Of a stretch of DNA of 64,000 nucleotides, positions 53,495 to 63,107 are shown piece by piece. The notes under the pieces are model-generated. The model was not told the DNA's origin and did not search any database. It worked only from the letters and a program-made list of their open reading frames with translations. Position 1 is the first letter of the stretch, and the number at the start of each line of letters is the position of its first letter. Both the position numbers and the translations under genes were made by a program. The stretch is from Alphaproteobacteria bacterium (GTDB lineage Bacteria; Pseudomonadota; Alphaproteobacteria; Sphingomonadales; Emcibacteraceae), in contig NVTE01000004.1 in the NCBI GenBank assembly GCA_002401455.1, positions 1-64,000 on the forward strand, given 5' to 3'.

Positions 53495-53944
53495 TTATAG
53501 GGTTGCTTTCTCTAACTCGAGCAGGAATTTCTTGGTTTCGACCCCTTCGCCACCGGAATATCCGGTTAGTTTTCCGTCTTTTCCCATCACTCGGTGGCAG
53601 GGGATGATCACCGGGATCGGATTCATGCCGCATGCGGTGCCGACGGCGCGGGCGTGAGAGCCTATATTATCGGCTATTTCACCATAAGTCATTGTTTTAC
53701 CATAAGGAATTAACGTCATAGCCTGCCAGACCTTCTTCTGGAAGTCGGTACCATCGGCGTCGAGTGCCAAGTGGAAATCAGGGTTTAGGCCATCAAAATA
53801 ATCGTCAAGTTGACCCTTTGCCCGGGCTAGAAAAGGGGTTGGTTCGGAGAAGGGCGACCAGCCCCAGTCTAGGGCGACGATTTTACCGTCGGCTTCACTG
53901 AGGGTCAAGTCACCGATAGGGCTGTGAAAAGAAAGTTGGGTCAT
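53495..53944 (-). CDS. ogt: Methylated-DNA-[protein]-cysteine S-methyltransferase
   Basis: FQKKVWQAMTLIPYGKTMTYGEIA, NPIPVIIPCHRVMGKDGKLTGYSGG (PCHRV active site); start MTQLSFHSPIGDL inside ORF 53495..54052. Confidence 0.94.
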   Translation of the reverse strand: MTQLSFHSPIGDLTLSEADGKIVALDWGWSPFSEPTPFLARAKGQLDDYFDGLNPDFHLALDADGTDFQKKVWQAMTLIPYGKTMTYGEIADNIGSHARAVGTACGMNPIPVIIPCHRVMGKDGKLTGYSGGEGVETKKFLLELEKATL

Positions 53945-54021
53945 GTTATTCCTGATGTATAAGAGACACATATGATATAGGATAGGCGCAGAGGTGACAA
54001 ATTTTAATATGGGAAGACGTG

Positions 54022-54285
54022 ATGAAAATAACCGTAAATGTCGATTGTACACCCGATGAAGCTCGGGCCTTTCTCGGGTTGCTGGATATTAAGCCGTTGC
54101 GGGAGGCCTTCATGGTCAAGATGATGAAGAAAATGTCCTCCGACTTGTCGTCCGAAGATATGGAAAAGATGTTTTCTCTCTGGGTGACCCCAGGCGTTAA
54201 AACCCCGGATTTTAATCTTATGGGTAAAAATATGGAAGCCTTTCAGAATATGTTCTGGGCCGCCGCTAAATCAGGCGATAAATAA
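54022..54285 (+). CDS. Small conserved protein (DUF6489-like)
   Basis: MKITVNVDCTPDEARAFLGLLDIKPLREAFMVKMMKKM; adjacent to mnmE; alternative GTG start at 54019. Confidence 0.7.
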   Translation: MKITVNVDCTPDEARAFLGLLDIKPLREAFMVKMMKKMSSDLSSEDMEKMFSLWVTPGVKTPDFNLMGKNMEAFQNMFWAAAKSGDK

Positions 54286-54313
54286 AACACTTAAGGTAAG
54301 TCAGGGTATAGGC

Positions 54314-55672
54314 GTGGTGCAATTGGAAACTATATTTGCTTTGTCCAGCGGCAAGGGCCGGGCAGGGGTTTCGGTCATTCGTTTGTCAGGGCCGGAAACA
54401 GATGCTGCTGTCCTGAAGCTTATTGGAAAAGATACGCTGCCGACGCCGCGGGTTGCTCATCTGTGCTGGTTCAGCGATCCAGTGACTGATCAACGGCTCG
54501 ATCATGGTCTTTTGCTTCACTTTCCTGGGCCGAAAAGCTTCACTGGTGAGGATGTGGCTGAGTTTCATATCCACGGTGGCCGGGCTGTCGTCATCGGCTT
54601 TCTGGAAGCCTTGGCCAAGATTCCAGGCCTGCGCACCGCCTTACCCGGAGAATTTACCCGCCGGGCGTTTGATAATGGCAAGATGGACCTGACCGCGGCC
54701 GAGGGACTAGCCGACCTGATCAATGCCGAGACCGAGGCCCAGAGACGGCAGGCCCTCCGATTGATGGACGGTCAGTTGGCAGCGCTCTATGAGGGCTGGC
54801 GCAAAGAAATAATTACCGCCCAGGCCTACCTTGAAGCTGATATTGATTTTGCCGATGAGGAAATTCCCGATGATGTCACCGCCTCGGTGGCGCCAATCGT
54901 CGATCGTCTGCGCACGACGATCCTCCAGCATATGGGCGATGGCTTTAAGGGCGAGCGCATCCGCGACGGCCTGCAGGTGGTGATCCTCGGTGAACCCAAT
55001 ATTGGCAAGTCGACCCTGCTCAATTTTCTGTCGAAGCGGGACGTGGCGATCGTCACCGATATTGCCGGCACCACCCGGGATCTGCTGGAGGTTCATCTGG
55101 ATATTGACGGTTTTCCGGTAACCATTGTCGATACCGCTGGCCTGCGCGATAGTTCTGATGTGGTTGAGGTTGAGGGCATACGCCGGGCGGAAGTCAGGGC
55201 GCGGGCGGCCGATATTAAGATCATTTTGGTGGCGGCAGCTGACTGGCCCAATGTCCCTAGTCGTTTGGTGGATCAGATCGATGAGAATTGCATTATCCTG
55301 CTCAACAAAACAGATCTCCATAGTGTGGAGCCTGATACATTGGTGCAGCCGGATATACCTTGCCTGGCAGTATTGCCGATCTCAGCCAAGCATGAAAATG
55401 GCATGGCCGACTTTCTTAGGTGTCTTTCCCGTGAAGTTGAAAAGCGCATGGAACTGTCCGATACCCCGAACCTGACCCGCCTGCGTCACCGGGAAGCGCT
55501 CGGCGTTTGCCTGGAACATCTGGACCGGTTCAGCGATTCTCGGGACAAGGAACTGGTGTTGCTGGCCGAGGATCTACGCATGGCGGCACGAAATCTGGGT
55601 TCGATCACCGGTCTGATTGATGTTGAAGACATTCTGGATGTGATCTTTTCAGAATTCTGTATCGGCAAATAA
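54314..55672 (+). CDS. mnmE: tRNA modification GTPase MnmE (GTG start)
   Basis: TIFALSSGKGRAGVSVIRLSG, GEPNIGKSTLLNFLSKRDVAIVTDIAGTTRD, C-terminal FCIGK. Confidence 0.97.
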   Translation: MVQLETIFALSSGKGRAGVSVIRLSGPETDAAVLKLIGKDTLPTPRVAHLCWFSDPVTDQRLDHGLLLHFPGPKSFTGEDVAEFHIHGGRAVVIGFLEALAKIPGLRTALPGEFTRRAFDNGKMDLTAAEGLADLINAETEAQRRQALRLMDGQLAALYEGWRKEIITAQAYLEADIDFADEEIPDDVTASVAPIVDRLRTTILQHMGDGFKGERIRDGLQVVILGEPNIGKSTLLNFLSKRDVAIVTDIAGTTRDLLEVHLDIDGFPVTIVDTAGLRDSSDVVEVEGIRRAEVRARAADIKIILVAAADWPNVPSRLVDQIDENCIILLNKTDLHSVEPDTLVQPDIPCLAVLPISAKHENGMADFLRCLSREVEKRMELSDTPNLTRLRHREALGVCLEHLDRFSDSRDKELVLLAEDLRMAARNLGSITGLIDVEDILDVIFSEFCIGK

Positions 55673-55732
55673 CCGGCTGTAACGCCTGGTTTCTCAGGTA
55701 TATTTAACCGTTGACCCTCCGCTTCGAGCCTA

Positions 55733-55748
55733 TGTTTCACGTGAAACA
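55733..55748. promoter_or_regulatory. parS: parS centromere-like site 1, TGTTTCACGTGAAACA
   Basis: Exact 16-bp palindromic ParB-binding consensus, intergenic between mnmE and mnmG. Confidence 0.95.
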
Positions 55749-55780
55749 TGCCCGGACCGGGGCAGGGGCCAAAACAGCCT

Positions 55781-55809
55781 TTGACTTTGTTTTGCGAAAA
55801 AACTAGAGT
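55781..55809 (+). promoter_or_regulatory. Sigma70-like promoter for mnmG
   Basis: TTGACT-N17-TAGAGT immediately upstream of mnmG. Confidence 0.55.
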
Positions 55810-55862
55810 CCTCTTCTTGAGCTATGGTGCAATCAACAGGTTTTTTCAGAGTATACACTTCT

Positions 55863-57725
55863 ATGATCCATTATGATGTCATTGTAATTGGCGGCGGTCA
55901 TGCCGGATGTGAGGCCGCGGCCGCATCAGCGCGCTTTGGCGCCCGGACCCTGCTTATCAGTCATAAAATCGAAACCATCGGCGAAATGTCCTGTAATCCG
56001 GCCATCGGTGGCTTGGGCAAGGGTCATCTGGTGCGGGAAATCGACGCCCTTGATGGGGTCATGGGCCGGGTGATTGATGATGCTGGCATCCAGTTCCGCA
56101 TGCTCAATAAACGTAAAGGTCCGGCGGTACGCGGTCCCCGGGCCCAGGCTGATCGGAAACTGTACCGGGGGGCCATGCAGGACCTAATACTCAACTATCC
56201 CAACCTTGATGTTAAAGGCGCGGCTGTGGAAGACCTGATGCTGGAGCCTGATGGTGAGCGCCAGCGGGTAACCGGGGTGATCACCGCTGATGGCACAGAG
56301 GTTCAGGCTGGCCGGGTGATCCTGACTACGGGTACTTTCTTACGCGGTATGATCCACATCGGCGACAAACAAATTCCGGCCGGCCGGGTCGGCGAGGCAC
56401 CGTCTTTGGGCCTATCAGAAACCTTGATGAAGGCTGGCTTTACCCTGGACCGGCTGAAGACCGGTACCCCGGCGCGGCTCGACGGCACGACCATTGACTG
56501 GTCGGTGTGCACGGTCCAGCCCGGCGACAATCCGCCGGTGCCTTTCTCCTTTATGACCAAGCAGATAACCGTGCCGCAGATCGCCTGTCATATCACCCAT
56601 ACAACAGATAAAACCCATGACCTGATCCGGGCCAACTTGTCAAAATCCGCCATGTACAGTGGTAATATCGAGGGGGTGGGCCCGCGCTATTGCCCATCGA
56701 TTGAGGATAAGGTGGTCCGCTTTGCCGATAAATCCTCGCACCAGATATTCCTGGAGCCCGAGGGGCTGGATGATGATACGGTCTATCCCAACGGCATCTC
56801 GACTTCGTTGCCGGAAGAGGTTCAATATGACTATATCCGGACCATTCCCGGCCTGGAAAATGTCACCATCAAGCAATATGGCTATGCCATCGAATATGAT
56901 TTTGTCGATCCGCGGGAGCTGTCGGTAACCTTGGAGACCCGGCGGATTTCCGGCCTGTATTTTGCCGGTCAGATCAATGGCACCACAGGTTACGAGGAGG
57001 CCGCAGCCCAGGGCTTGATGGCCGGCTTCAATGCCGCGCGTTCGGCTGCTGGTAATACAGCCTTTATCCTTGACCGGGCCGATGCCTATATCGGGGTGAT
57101 GATTGATGATCTGGTGACCAAGGGCACGCGGGAGCCTTACCGCATGTTCACCAGCCGGGCGGAATATCGCCTGAAGCTGCGGTCGGATAATGCCGATCAG
57201 CGTCTGACTCAACTTGGCCTGAAAGCTGGTGTCGTTGGTCAGGGCCGAGAAAAGCTGTTTCAGAGCAAGATGGATGACATGATCAAATACGGCGACATGG
57301 TCGAGAATTTAAGCATTACTCCCAATAAGGCCGCGACCTTTGGCATGAAGATAAATCAGGACGGGGTCAGGCGGTCAGCTAAAACCCTATTGTCCTATGC
57401 CAACATCACCATGGTTGATGTGGTAAAAATCTGGCCTGAACTCAGTGAAATCCCGAGCGACATCGTCGAACAGATTGAGATTGATGCCACCTATAGTGCG
57501 TATCTTGAACGGCAAGATGCCGATATCCTGGCTTTTCGTAAGGATGAAAACCTGCTGTTGCCCCAGGATATTGACTATGCGGCCATCGGCGGGTTGTCTA
57601 ATGAGGTCCGGGAAAAGTTGGCTCAATCCCGTCCGGCGACCCTTGGCTCTGCGGCCCGCCTGTCCGGGGTAACCCCTGTTGCACTCAATAGTCTGCTCAG
57701 ATATGTTAAAAAGAAGGTTATTTAG
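55863..57725 (+). CDS. mnmG: tRNA uridine-5-carboxymethylaminomethyl modification enzyme MnmG (GidA)
   Basis: [54 protein letters not shown]; start at M14 of ORF 55824..57725, consistent with the promoter position. Confidence 0.97.
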   Translation: MIHYDVIVIGGGHAGCEAAAASARFGARTLLISHKIETIGEMSCNPAIGGLGKGHLVREIDALDGVMGRVIDDAGIQFRMLNKRKGPAVRGPRAQADRKLYRGAMQDLILNYPNLDVKGAAVEDLMLEPDGERQRVTGVITADGTEVQAGRVILTTGTFLRGMIHIGDKQIPAGRVGEAPSLGLSETLMKAGFTLDRLKTGTPARLDGTTIDWSVCTVQPGDNPPVPFSFMTKQITVPQIACHITHTTDKTHDLIRANLSKSAMYSGNIEGVGPRYCPSIEDKVVRFADKSSHQIFLEPEGLDDDTVYPNGISTSLPEEVQYDYIRTIPGLENVTIKQYGYAIEYDFVDPRELSVTLETRRISGLYFAGQINGTTGYEEAAAQGLMAGFNAARSAAGNTAFILDRADAYIGVMIDDLVTKGTREPYRMFTSRAEYRLKLRSDNADQRLTQLGLKAGVVGQGREKLFQSKMDDMIKYGDMVENLSITPNKAATFGMKINQDGVRRSAKTLLSYANITMVDVVKIWPELSEIPSDIVEQIEIDATYSAYLERQDADILAFRKDENLLLPQDIDYAAIGGLSNEVREKLAQSRPATLGSAARLSGVTPVALNSLLRYVKKKVI

Positions 57726-57731
57726 ACAACT

Positions 57732-58373
57732 ATGCCACAGATACTTTCCGAGAAAAAGTTTTTTGATATCATCAATGTTTCACGTGAAACACAGGAAAAC
57801 ATTCGTCTTTATGCGGGGTTGCTGACAAAATGGCAGAAAAAAATCAATTTGGTCAGCGAGACGACTTTGCCTGATCTATGGTCCCGCCACTTCTATGACA
57901 GTTACCAGCTTAAAAAGTTGTTTGATGTGTCTCGGGCTGAAAATTCCGGACAAAAGCTACAAATTCTTGATATTGGCAGTGGTGCCGGCTTTCCAGGTCT
58001 GTTACTGTCGATGCTTGACCTTGGCACCTTCCACATGGTGGAAAGTAACGGCAAAAAAAGCACCTTCATGCGGCAGGTGATCCGGCAGACCAACTGCAAG
58101 GCCATTGTCCACACGGCGCGGGCGGAAGAACTTACAGCCTTCCCTGTAGACTATATTATTTCGCGAGCCTGTGCGTCTCTGAATAAGCTGTTTGATCTGG
58201 GGCGAAACTTCATTCGGGAAGACACGATTTGTCTGTTTTTAAAGGGCCAGATTGCAGATCAGGAAATTGAAGAAGCCAGAGCCAATTGGTCATTCGAAGT
58301 TGAAAAGTTCACAAGTGTCAGCGCCGAATCCGGCGTGATACTGAAACTCAGTCATATAAAGGCTTTGAGGTAG
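57732..58373 (+). CDS. rsmG: 16S rRNA (guanine(527)-N7)-methyltransferase
   Basis: FDIINVSRETQENIRLYAGLLTKWQKKINLVSETTLPDLWSRHFYDSYQL, ILDIGSGAGFPGLLLSML. Confidence 0.96.
   Translation: MPQILSEKKFFDIINVSRETQENIRLYAGLLTKWQKKINLVSETTLPDLWSRHFYDSYQLKKLFDVSRAENSGQKLQILDIGSGAGFPGLLLSMLDLGTFHMVESNGKKSTFMRQVIRQTNCKAIVHTARAEELTAFPVDYIISRACASLNKLFDLGRNFIREDTICLFLKGQIADQEIEEARANWSFEVEKFTSVSAESGVILKLSHIKALR
57776..57791. promoter_or_regulatory. parS: parS site 2, TGTTTCACGTGAAACA, inside the rsmG coding sequence
   Basis: Exact 16-bp palindrome; its in-frame core aat gtt tca cgt gaa aca encodes NVSRET. Confidence 0.95.
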
Positions 58374-58398
58374 TTTTTAAAAGGGAAGGGTACTGAAT

Positions 58399-59208
58399 AT
58401 GTCCACAAAGTTATCCACAGGCGCTAAAAAGACAGAAATCATTGCCATCGCTAACCAAAAGGGCGGTGTCGGTAAAACCACAACGACAATTAATCTTGCC
58501 ACGGCGCTAGCCGCAGCGGGACGGAAAGTCCTGCTGATCGACATGGACCCCCAAGGGAATGCCAGTACCGGGCTTGGCCTGGAACGGGACAAGCGCGACA
58601 ATAGTATTTATGAAATTATTATGGGTGAGCTCACCTTGGCAGAGGCGGTGGTCCCGTCCATGGTGCCCGGATTATCTTTGGTCCCCTCGACGGTGGATCT
58701 TGTGGGTGCGGAACTCGAACTTGTCAATGATAGCCAGCGGACCTATCGTCTGCGCAAAGCTCTGCAGGACCCGATCATTGATGAATTTGACTATGTATTG
58801 ATTGATTGTCCACCCTCTTTAAGCCTGTTGACCCTTAACTCTTTGGCGGCCGCTGGTTCGGTAATTGTCCCGTTGCAATGTGAATTCTTCGCGCTTGAGG
58901 GCCTGAGCTTACTTTTGCGGACCATAGAAACAGTGAAAGCCAACTTTAATCCATCCTTGATTATGGAAGGGGTGGTGCTGACCATGTATGATGGTCGTAA
59001 CAACCTCTCTAGCCAAGTGGCCAATGATGTGCGGAGTTATTTGGGACAAAAGGTGTTCAAGACCGTGATCCCTCGTAATGTGCGGGTGTCAGAGGCGCCG
59101 TCCCACGGTAAACCGGTTTTACTTTATGATTACAAATGCACCGGCAGTCAGGCCTATATCCGACTGGCCCAGGAATTATTGCGGCGCAAAACCACCAAAG
59201 CGGCTTAA
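58399..59208 (+). CDS. parA: Chromosome partitioning ATPase ParA
   Basis: IIAIANQKGGVGKTTTTINLATALAAAGRKVLLIDMDPQGNASTGLG. Confidence 0.97.
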   Translation: MSTKLSTGAKKTEIIAIANQKGGVGKTTTTINLATALAAAGRKVLLIDMDPQGNASTGLGLERDKRDNSIYEIIMGELTLAEAVVPSMVPGLSLVPSTVDLVGAELELVNDSQRTYRLRKALQDPIIDEFDYVLIDCPPSLSLLTLNSLAAAGSVIVPLQCEFFALEGLSLLLRTIETVKANFNPSLIMEGVVLTMYDGRNNLSSQVANDVRSYLGQKVFKTVIPRNVRVSEAPSHGKPVLLYDYKCTGSQAYIRLAQELLRRKTTKAA

Positions 59209-59255
59209 ACACTACCAGCGGCAGAGACATCAGAAAATCAAGGAATAGTCCAAAA

Positions 59256-60176
59256 ATGGCAGTTAAGACACAAGTTAAAAAGGCCCCTGCAAAACATAAG
59301 AAAACCATGGGTTTAGGTCGAGGTCTCTCCGCATTGATGAGCTCGACAGATAAGGAATATGCCAATATAGCGGGTCCTGAATCGGCCCGGGACAGGGACT
59401 TACCCATTGAATTTCTGGTACCCAACCCCTATCAGCCCCGGGTTTATTTTGATGAACAGAAGTCAGCAGACTTGATTCAGTCCATTAAAGAGCGGGGTAT
59501 CTTACAGCCCCTTCTTGTGCGGCGGCGCGGAAACCTGGATGAATATGAAATCATTGCCGGTGAGAGACGGTGGCGGGCAGCACAGGCCGCGGGCCTGCAT
59601 AATGTTCCGGTTCTGATCCGGGAAATGACCGATGCGGAAGCGCTTGAGATTGCTCTGATTGAAAATATTCAGCGCCACGACCTGAGCCCCATAGAGGAAG
59701 CCATGGGCTATAAGCGACTAATGGACGAATTTCACCATACCCAGGAACAATTGAGCCATGTGGTCGGCAAAAGCCGGAGTCATATTGCTAATATGCTGCG
59801 GCTTCTGGCCCTGCCGGAACCCGTTCGTCAATTGGTGTCTGAGGGAAAATTGAGTATGGGCCATGCCCGCGCCCTGGTGACGGTGGAGAATGCCGAAAGT
59901 CTGGCCCAGAGAATCCTCAAAGAAGGTCTCAGTGTCCGTCAGGTGGAGGCTATTGCCAAGAAAGGTAAGGCCCCCTCTCGGGTGGCCTCAAAAAGGGCCG
60001 CAAAATCATACAAGCTTGAAAAAGATGCCGATACCGTCGCGCTGGAAAATGACCTGTCTTTGGCCCTAGGCGTTACGGTGTCCATTGATTTTAACAGTGA
60101 TGAAAGCGGGGAATTGCGGTTGTGCTATAAAAGTCTGGAACAACTGGACGATATTTGCCAACGCTTGAACGGCTAA
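59256..60176 (+). CDS. parB: Chromosome partitioning protein ParB
   Basis: GLGRGLSALMS, NPYQPRVYFDE, GERRWRAAQAAGLHNVPVLIR, IENIQRHDLSPIEEA; start MAVKTQVKKAP inside ORF 59136..60176. Confidence 0.97.
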   Translation: MAVKTQVKKAPAKHKKTMGLGRGLSALMSSTDKEYANIAGPESARDRDLPIEFLVPNPYQPRVYFDEQKSADLIQSIKERGILQPLLVRRRGNLDEYEIIAGERRWRAAQAAGLHNVPVLIREMTDAEALEIALIENIQRHDLSPIEEAMGYKRLMDEFHHTQEQLSHVVGKSRSHIANMLRLLALPEPVRQLVSEGKLSMGHARALVTVENAESLAQRILKEGLSVRQVEAIAKKGKAPSRVASKRAAKSYKLEKDADTVALENDLSLALGVTVSIDFNSDESGELRLCYKSLEQLDDICQRLNG

Positions 60177-60335
60177 GGGGTTTAGGGTTCCGGCAGGGCT
60201 AAACCCTGCCCACAGATCATAATTTCCTTTGATAAAGTAAAAATATACCCGAAAACCTAGGTATTTTAAGCTTAAAACGACCATTTTACTCTGAATTATA
60301 TTGACAAGGGGTCAAATAAACCCCATTTAATATAG

Positions 60336-60348
60336 TACCATTATGGTA
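60336..60348. promoter_or_regulatory. Inverted repeat TACCAT-T-ATGGTA upstream of the rrf2-suf operon, candidate operator
   Basis: Perfect 6-bp arms just downstream of TTGACA (60301..60306) and AT-rich TTTAATATAGT. Confidence 0.5.
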
Positions 60349-60388
60349 TGGATTGCTGGCTCCGAAATTTATTCAGGAGGGAGTTGAA

Positions 60389-60856
60389 ATGATCAAGCTA
60401 TCAAATCTGGCCGATTATGCCGTTGAACTGATGTGTTGTATTGCCCTGAAACCGGCGGATGTGCATTCCTCTGTCGGGCTGGCGGATTTTACCCAAATTC
60501 ATCTGCCGACGGTCAGTAAGATTTTAGGTACGTTGGTGCGGGCGGGTCTGCTCACTTCTCACCGGGGCCTTAATGGCGGCTTTACCCTTAGGCGTCCGGC
60601 TGATGAAATAACGATCACGAATATAATCGAGGCTGTGGATGGCCCGGTTCAGCTGACCAATTGCCTGGGCGAGGGCGAGTCCGACTGTGGCCGGATCAGC
60701 AGCTGTGGCACCCGCAGCCAGTGGTACAGGATTAATGAGGCGGTGAAGGATGCTCTGGGGAGTGTTCTGTTATGTCATATGATCGAAAGCGTGCCCGACT
60801 TTATCGGTGACGGCACGGCGGACGATCTGCCTCTGATAAGTAAGTTAATTAACTAG
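60389..60856 (+). CDS. Rrf2-family Fe-S cluster-type transcriptional regulator of the SUF system
   Basis: [55 protein letters not shown], three C-terminal cysteines (C...C...C); AGGAGG RBS; directly upstream of sufB. Confidence 0.92.
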   Translation: MIKLSNLADYAVELMCCIALKPADVHSSVGLADFTQIHLPTVSKILGTLVRAGLLTSHRGLNGGFTLRRPADEITITNIIEAVDGPVQLTNCLGEGESDCGRISSCGTRSQWYRINEAVKDALGSVLLCHMIESVPDFIGDGTADDLPLISKLIN

Positions 60857-60867
60857 GTTTTAAGAAA

Positions 60868-62322
60868 ATGGTAGCAACAAAAGAAGCTCAGCAAACCGTA
60901 GAAGAGGTCAGTGGCGAATATAAATATGGTTTCGTCACCGAAATTGAGACGGAAAAAGCCCCTAAAGGCTTGAACGAAGATGTTATCCGTTTCATCTCCG
61001 CCAAAAAGAAGGAACCAGAGTGGCTGCTGGCCTGGCGTCTGAAAGCCTATGCCAAGTGGCTGACCATGGAAGAGCCGACCTGGGCGATGGTTGATTATCC
61101 AAAAATTGATTTTCAGGACATCTATTATTATGCCGCGCCCAAATCGGCGGAAGACGGGCCAAAAAGCCTGGAAGACGTTGATCCGGAACTGTTGCGCACC
61201 TATGAAAAACTAGGTATTTCCCTGAAAGAACAAGAGGTTCTGTCCGGTGTTGCGGTTGATATCGTCTTTGATAGTGTCTCTGTGGCGACCACCTTCCGCA
61301 AGAAGCTGAAGGAAGCAGGTATTATCTTCTGTTCCATATCAGAAGCGGCCCATGATTATCCGGAGATGATGAAGAAATACCTCGGCTCCGTGGTGCCGGT
61401 GGCCGATAACTATTATTCTGCTCTCAACAGCGCGGTCTTCACCGACGGCACTTTTGTTTATATCCCCAAGGGCGTGCGCTGCCCCATGGAACTCAGCACC
61501 TATTTCCGGATCAATGAGGCCAATACCGGTCAGTTTGAACGGACGATCATCATTGCCGATGAGGGGTCTTATGTCTCTTATCTTGAGGGCTGCACAGCGC
61601 CTCAGCGCGATGAGAATCAGCTTCACGCGGCGGTGGTTGAACTGGTCACCCATGACGATGCCGAAATTAAATATTCTACGGTCCAGAACTGGTATCCGGG
61701 CGATAAGGACGGCAAGGGCGGCATTTATAACTTCGTTACCAAGCGCGGGGCCTGCCGGGGCAAAAATTCAAAGATTTCCTGGACCCAGGTTGAAACCGGC
61801 TCTGCCATTACCTGGAAATACCCCAGTTGCCTGCTGATCGGGGATAATTCGGTCGGGGAATTCTATTCCGTTGCCATCACCAATAATTATCAGCAGGCCG
61901 ATACGGGCACCAAGATGATCCATATCGGGAAAAATACCTCGAGCACGATCATCTCCAAAGGCATTAGCGCCGGTAAGTCCCAGGCCACCTACCGGGGTCT
62001 GGTCAAGGTCCTGCCCGGGGCGGAAAATGCCCGCAACTTCACCCAGTGTGACAGCCTGCTGATCGGCGACCTCTGCGGTGCTCATACGGTGCCCTATATT
62101 GAAATTAAAAACCCCACCGCTCAGGTCGAGCATGAAGCCACCACCTCCAAGATCAGTGATGAGCAGTTATTTTACTGTCTGCAGCGCGGCCTTGAAGTGG
62201 AAGATGCCGTTGCCTTGATTGTCAACGGTTTCTGTAAGGACGTGATGCAGAACCTGCCCATGGAATTCGCCGTGGAAGCCCAGAAATTACTCGGCATCAG
62301 CCTCGAAGGCAGTGTTGGTTAA
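60868..62322 (+). CDS. sufB: Fe-S cluster assembly scaffold SufB
   Basis: [77 protein letters not shown]. Confidence 0.97.
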   Translation: MVATKEAQQTVEEVSGEYKYGFVTEIETEKAPKGLNEDVIRFISAKKKEPEWLLAWRLKAYAKWLTMEEPTWAMVDYPKIDFQDIYYYAAPKSAEDGPKSLEDVDPELLRTYEKLGISLKEQEVLSGVAVDIVFDSVSVATTFRKKLKEAGIIFCSISEAAHDYPEMMKKYLGSVVPVADNYYSALNSAVFTDGTFVYIPKGVRCPMELSTYFRINEANTGQFERTIIIADEGSYVSYLEGCTAPQRDENQLHAAVVELVTHDDAEIKYSTVQNWYPGDKDGKGGIYNFVTKRGACRGKNSKISWTQVETGSAITWKYPSCLLIGDNSVGEFYSVAITNNYQQADTGTKMIHIGKNTSSTIISKGISAGKSQATYRGLVKVLPGAENARNFTQCDSLLIGDLCGAHTVPYIEIKNPTAQVEHEATTSKISDEQLFYCLQRGLEVEDAVALIVNGFCKDVMQNLPMEFAVEAQKLLGISLEGSVG

Positions 62323-62346
62323 GACAACTTAAAGAGATTAAAAGAA

Positions 62347-63102
62347 ATGTTGGAAATTAAGAATTTACATGTATCTGTCGGCGGCAAGGAAATCCTCAAA
62401 GGGGTCAACCTGACCATGAAATCGGGTGAAGTTCACGCGATCATGGGGCCCAATGGTGCCGGTAAAAGTACCCTGTCCTATGCCATCTGTGGCAAAGACG
62501 GTTATGAGATCACAGAAGGCACTGTCACCTATAACGGTAAGGACTTACTGGATATGGAACCCGATCAGCGGGCCGGCGAAGGCTTGTTCCTGGGCTTTCA
62601 GTATCCGGTGGAAATCCCCGGTGTCTCAAACATGAATTTCCTACGTTCGGCCCTCAACAGCCAGCGCCGTTATCGGGGTGGTAAGGATATGCCGGCGGTG
62701 GAATTTTTGAAACTTGTTCGGGCCAAGGCCAAAGAACTGGATATGGATGCTGAAATGCTGAAGCGTCCGGTCAATGTTGGCTTTTCCGGCGGCGAAAAGA
62801 AACGCAACGAAATGGTTCAGATGGCGGTGCTCAACCCGAGCCTGGCGGTGCTGGATGAGACCGATTCCGGGCTCGATATTGATGCCTTGAAAGTTGTTTC
62901 CGATGGTATCAATCGCCTGCGTAGTCCGGAAAACTCCATCCTGATGATCACCCACTACCAGCGGCTTCTGGACTATGTGGTGCCGGACTTTGTTCATATC
63001 ATGGCCGATGGCAAGATCGTCAGAACCGGGGACAAGACCCTGGCGATTGACCTGGAAGAAAAGGGCTATGTCGGTCTGGGTATCACGGAAAACGCGGCGT
63101 AA
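62347..63102 (+). CDS. sufC: Fe-S cluster assembly ATPase SufC
   Basis: HAIMGPNGAGKSTLSYAICG, FSGGEKKRNEMVQMAVLNPSLAVLDETDSGLDIDALK. Confidence 0.97.
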   Translation: MLEIKNLHVSVGGKEILKGVNLTMKSGEVHAIMGPNGAGKSTLSYAICGKDGYEITEGTVTYNGKDLLDMEPDQRAGEGLFLGFQYPVEIPGVSNMNFLRSALNSQRRYRGGKDMPAVEFLKLVRAKAKELDMDAEMLKRPVNVGFSGGEKKRNEMVQMAVLNPSLAVLDETDSGLDIDALKVVSDGINRLRSPENSILMITHYQRLLDYVVPDFVHIMADGKIVRTGDKTLAIDLEEKGYVGLGITENAA

Positions 63103-63107
63103 TTGAT

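Noticed and set aside
55486-55749. 87-aa minus-strand ORF beginning MFHVKH
   Set aside because: The peptide start arises from the palindromic parS sequence and the rest is antisense to mnmE.
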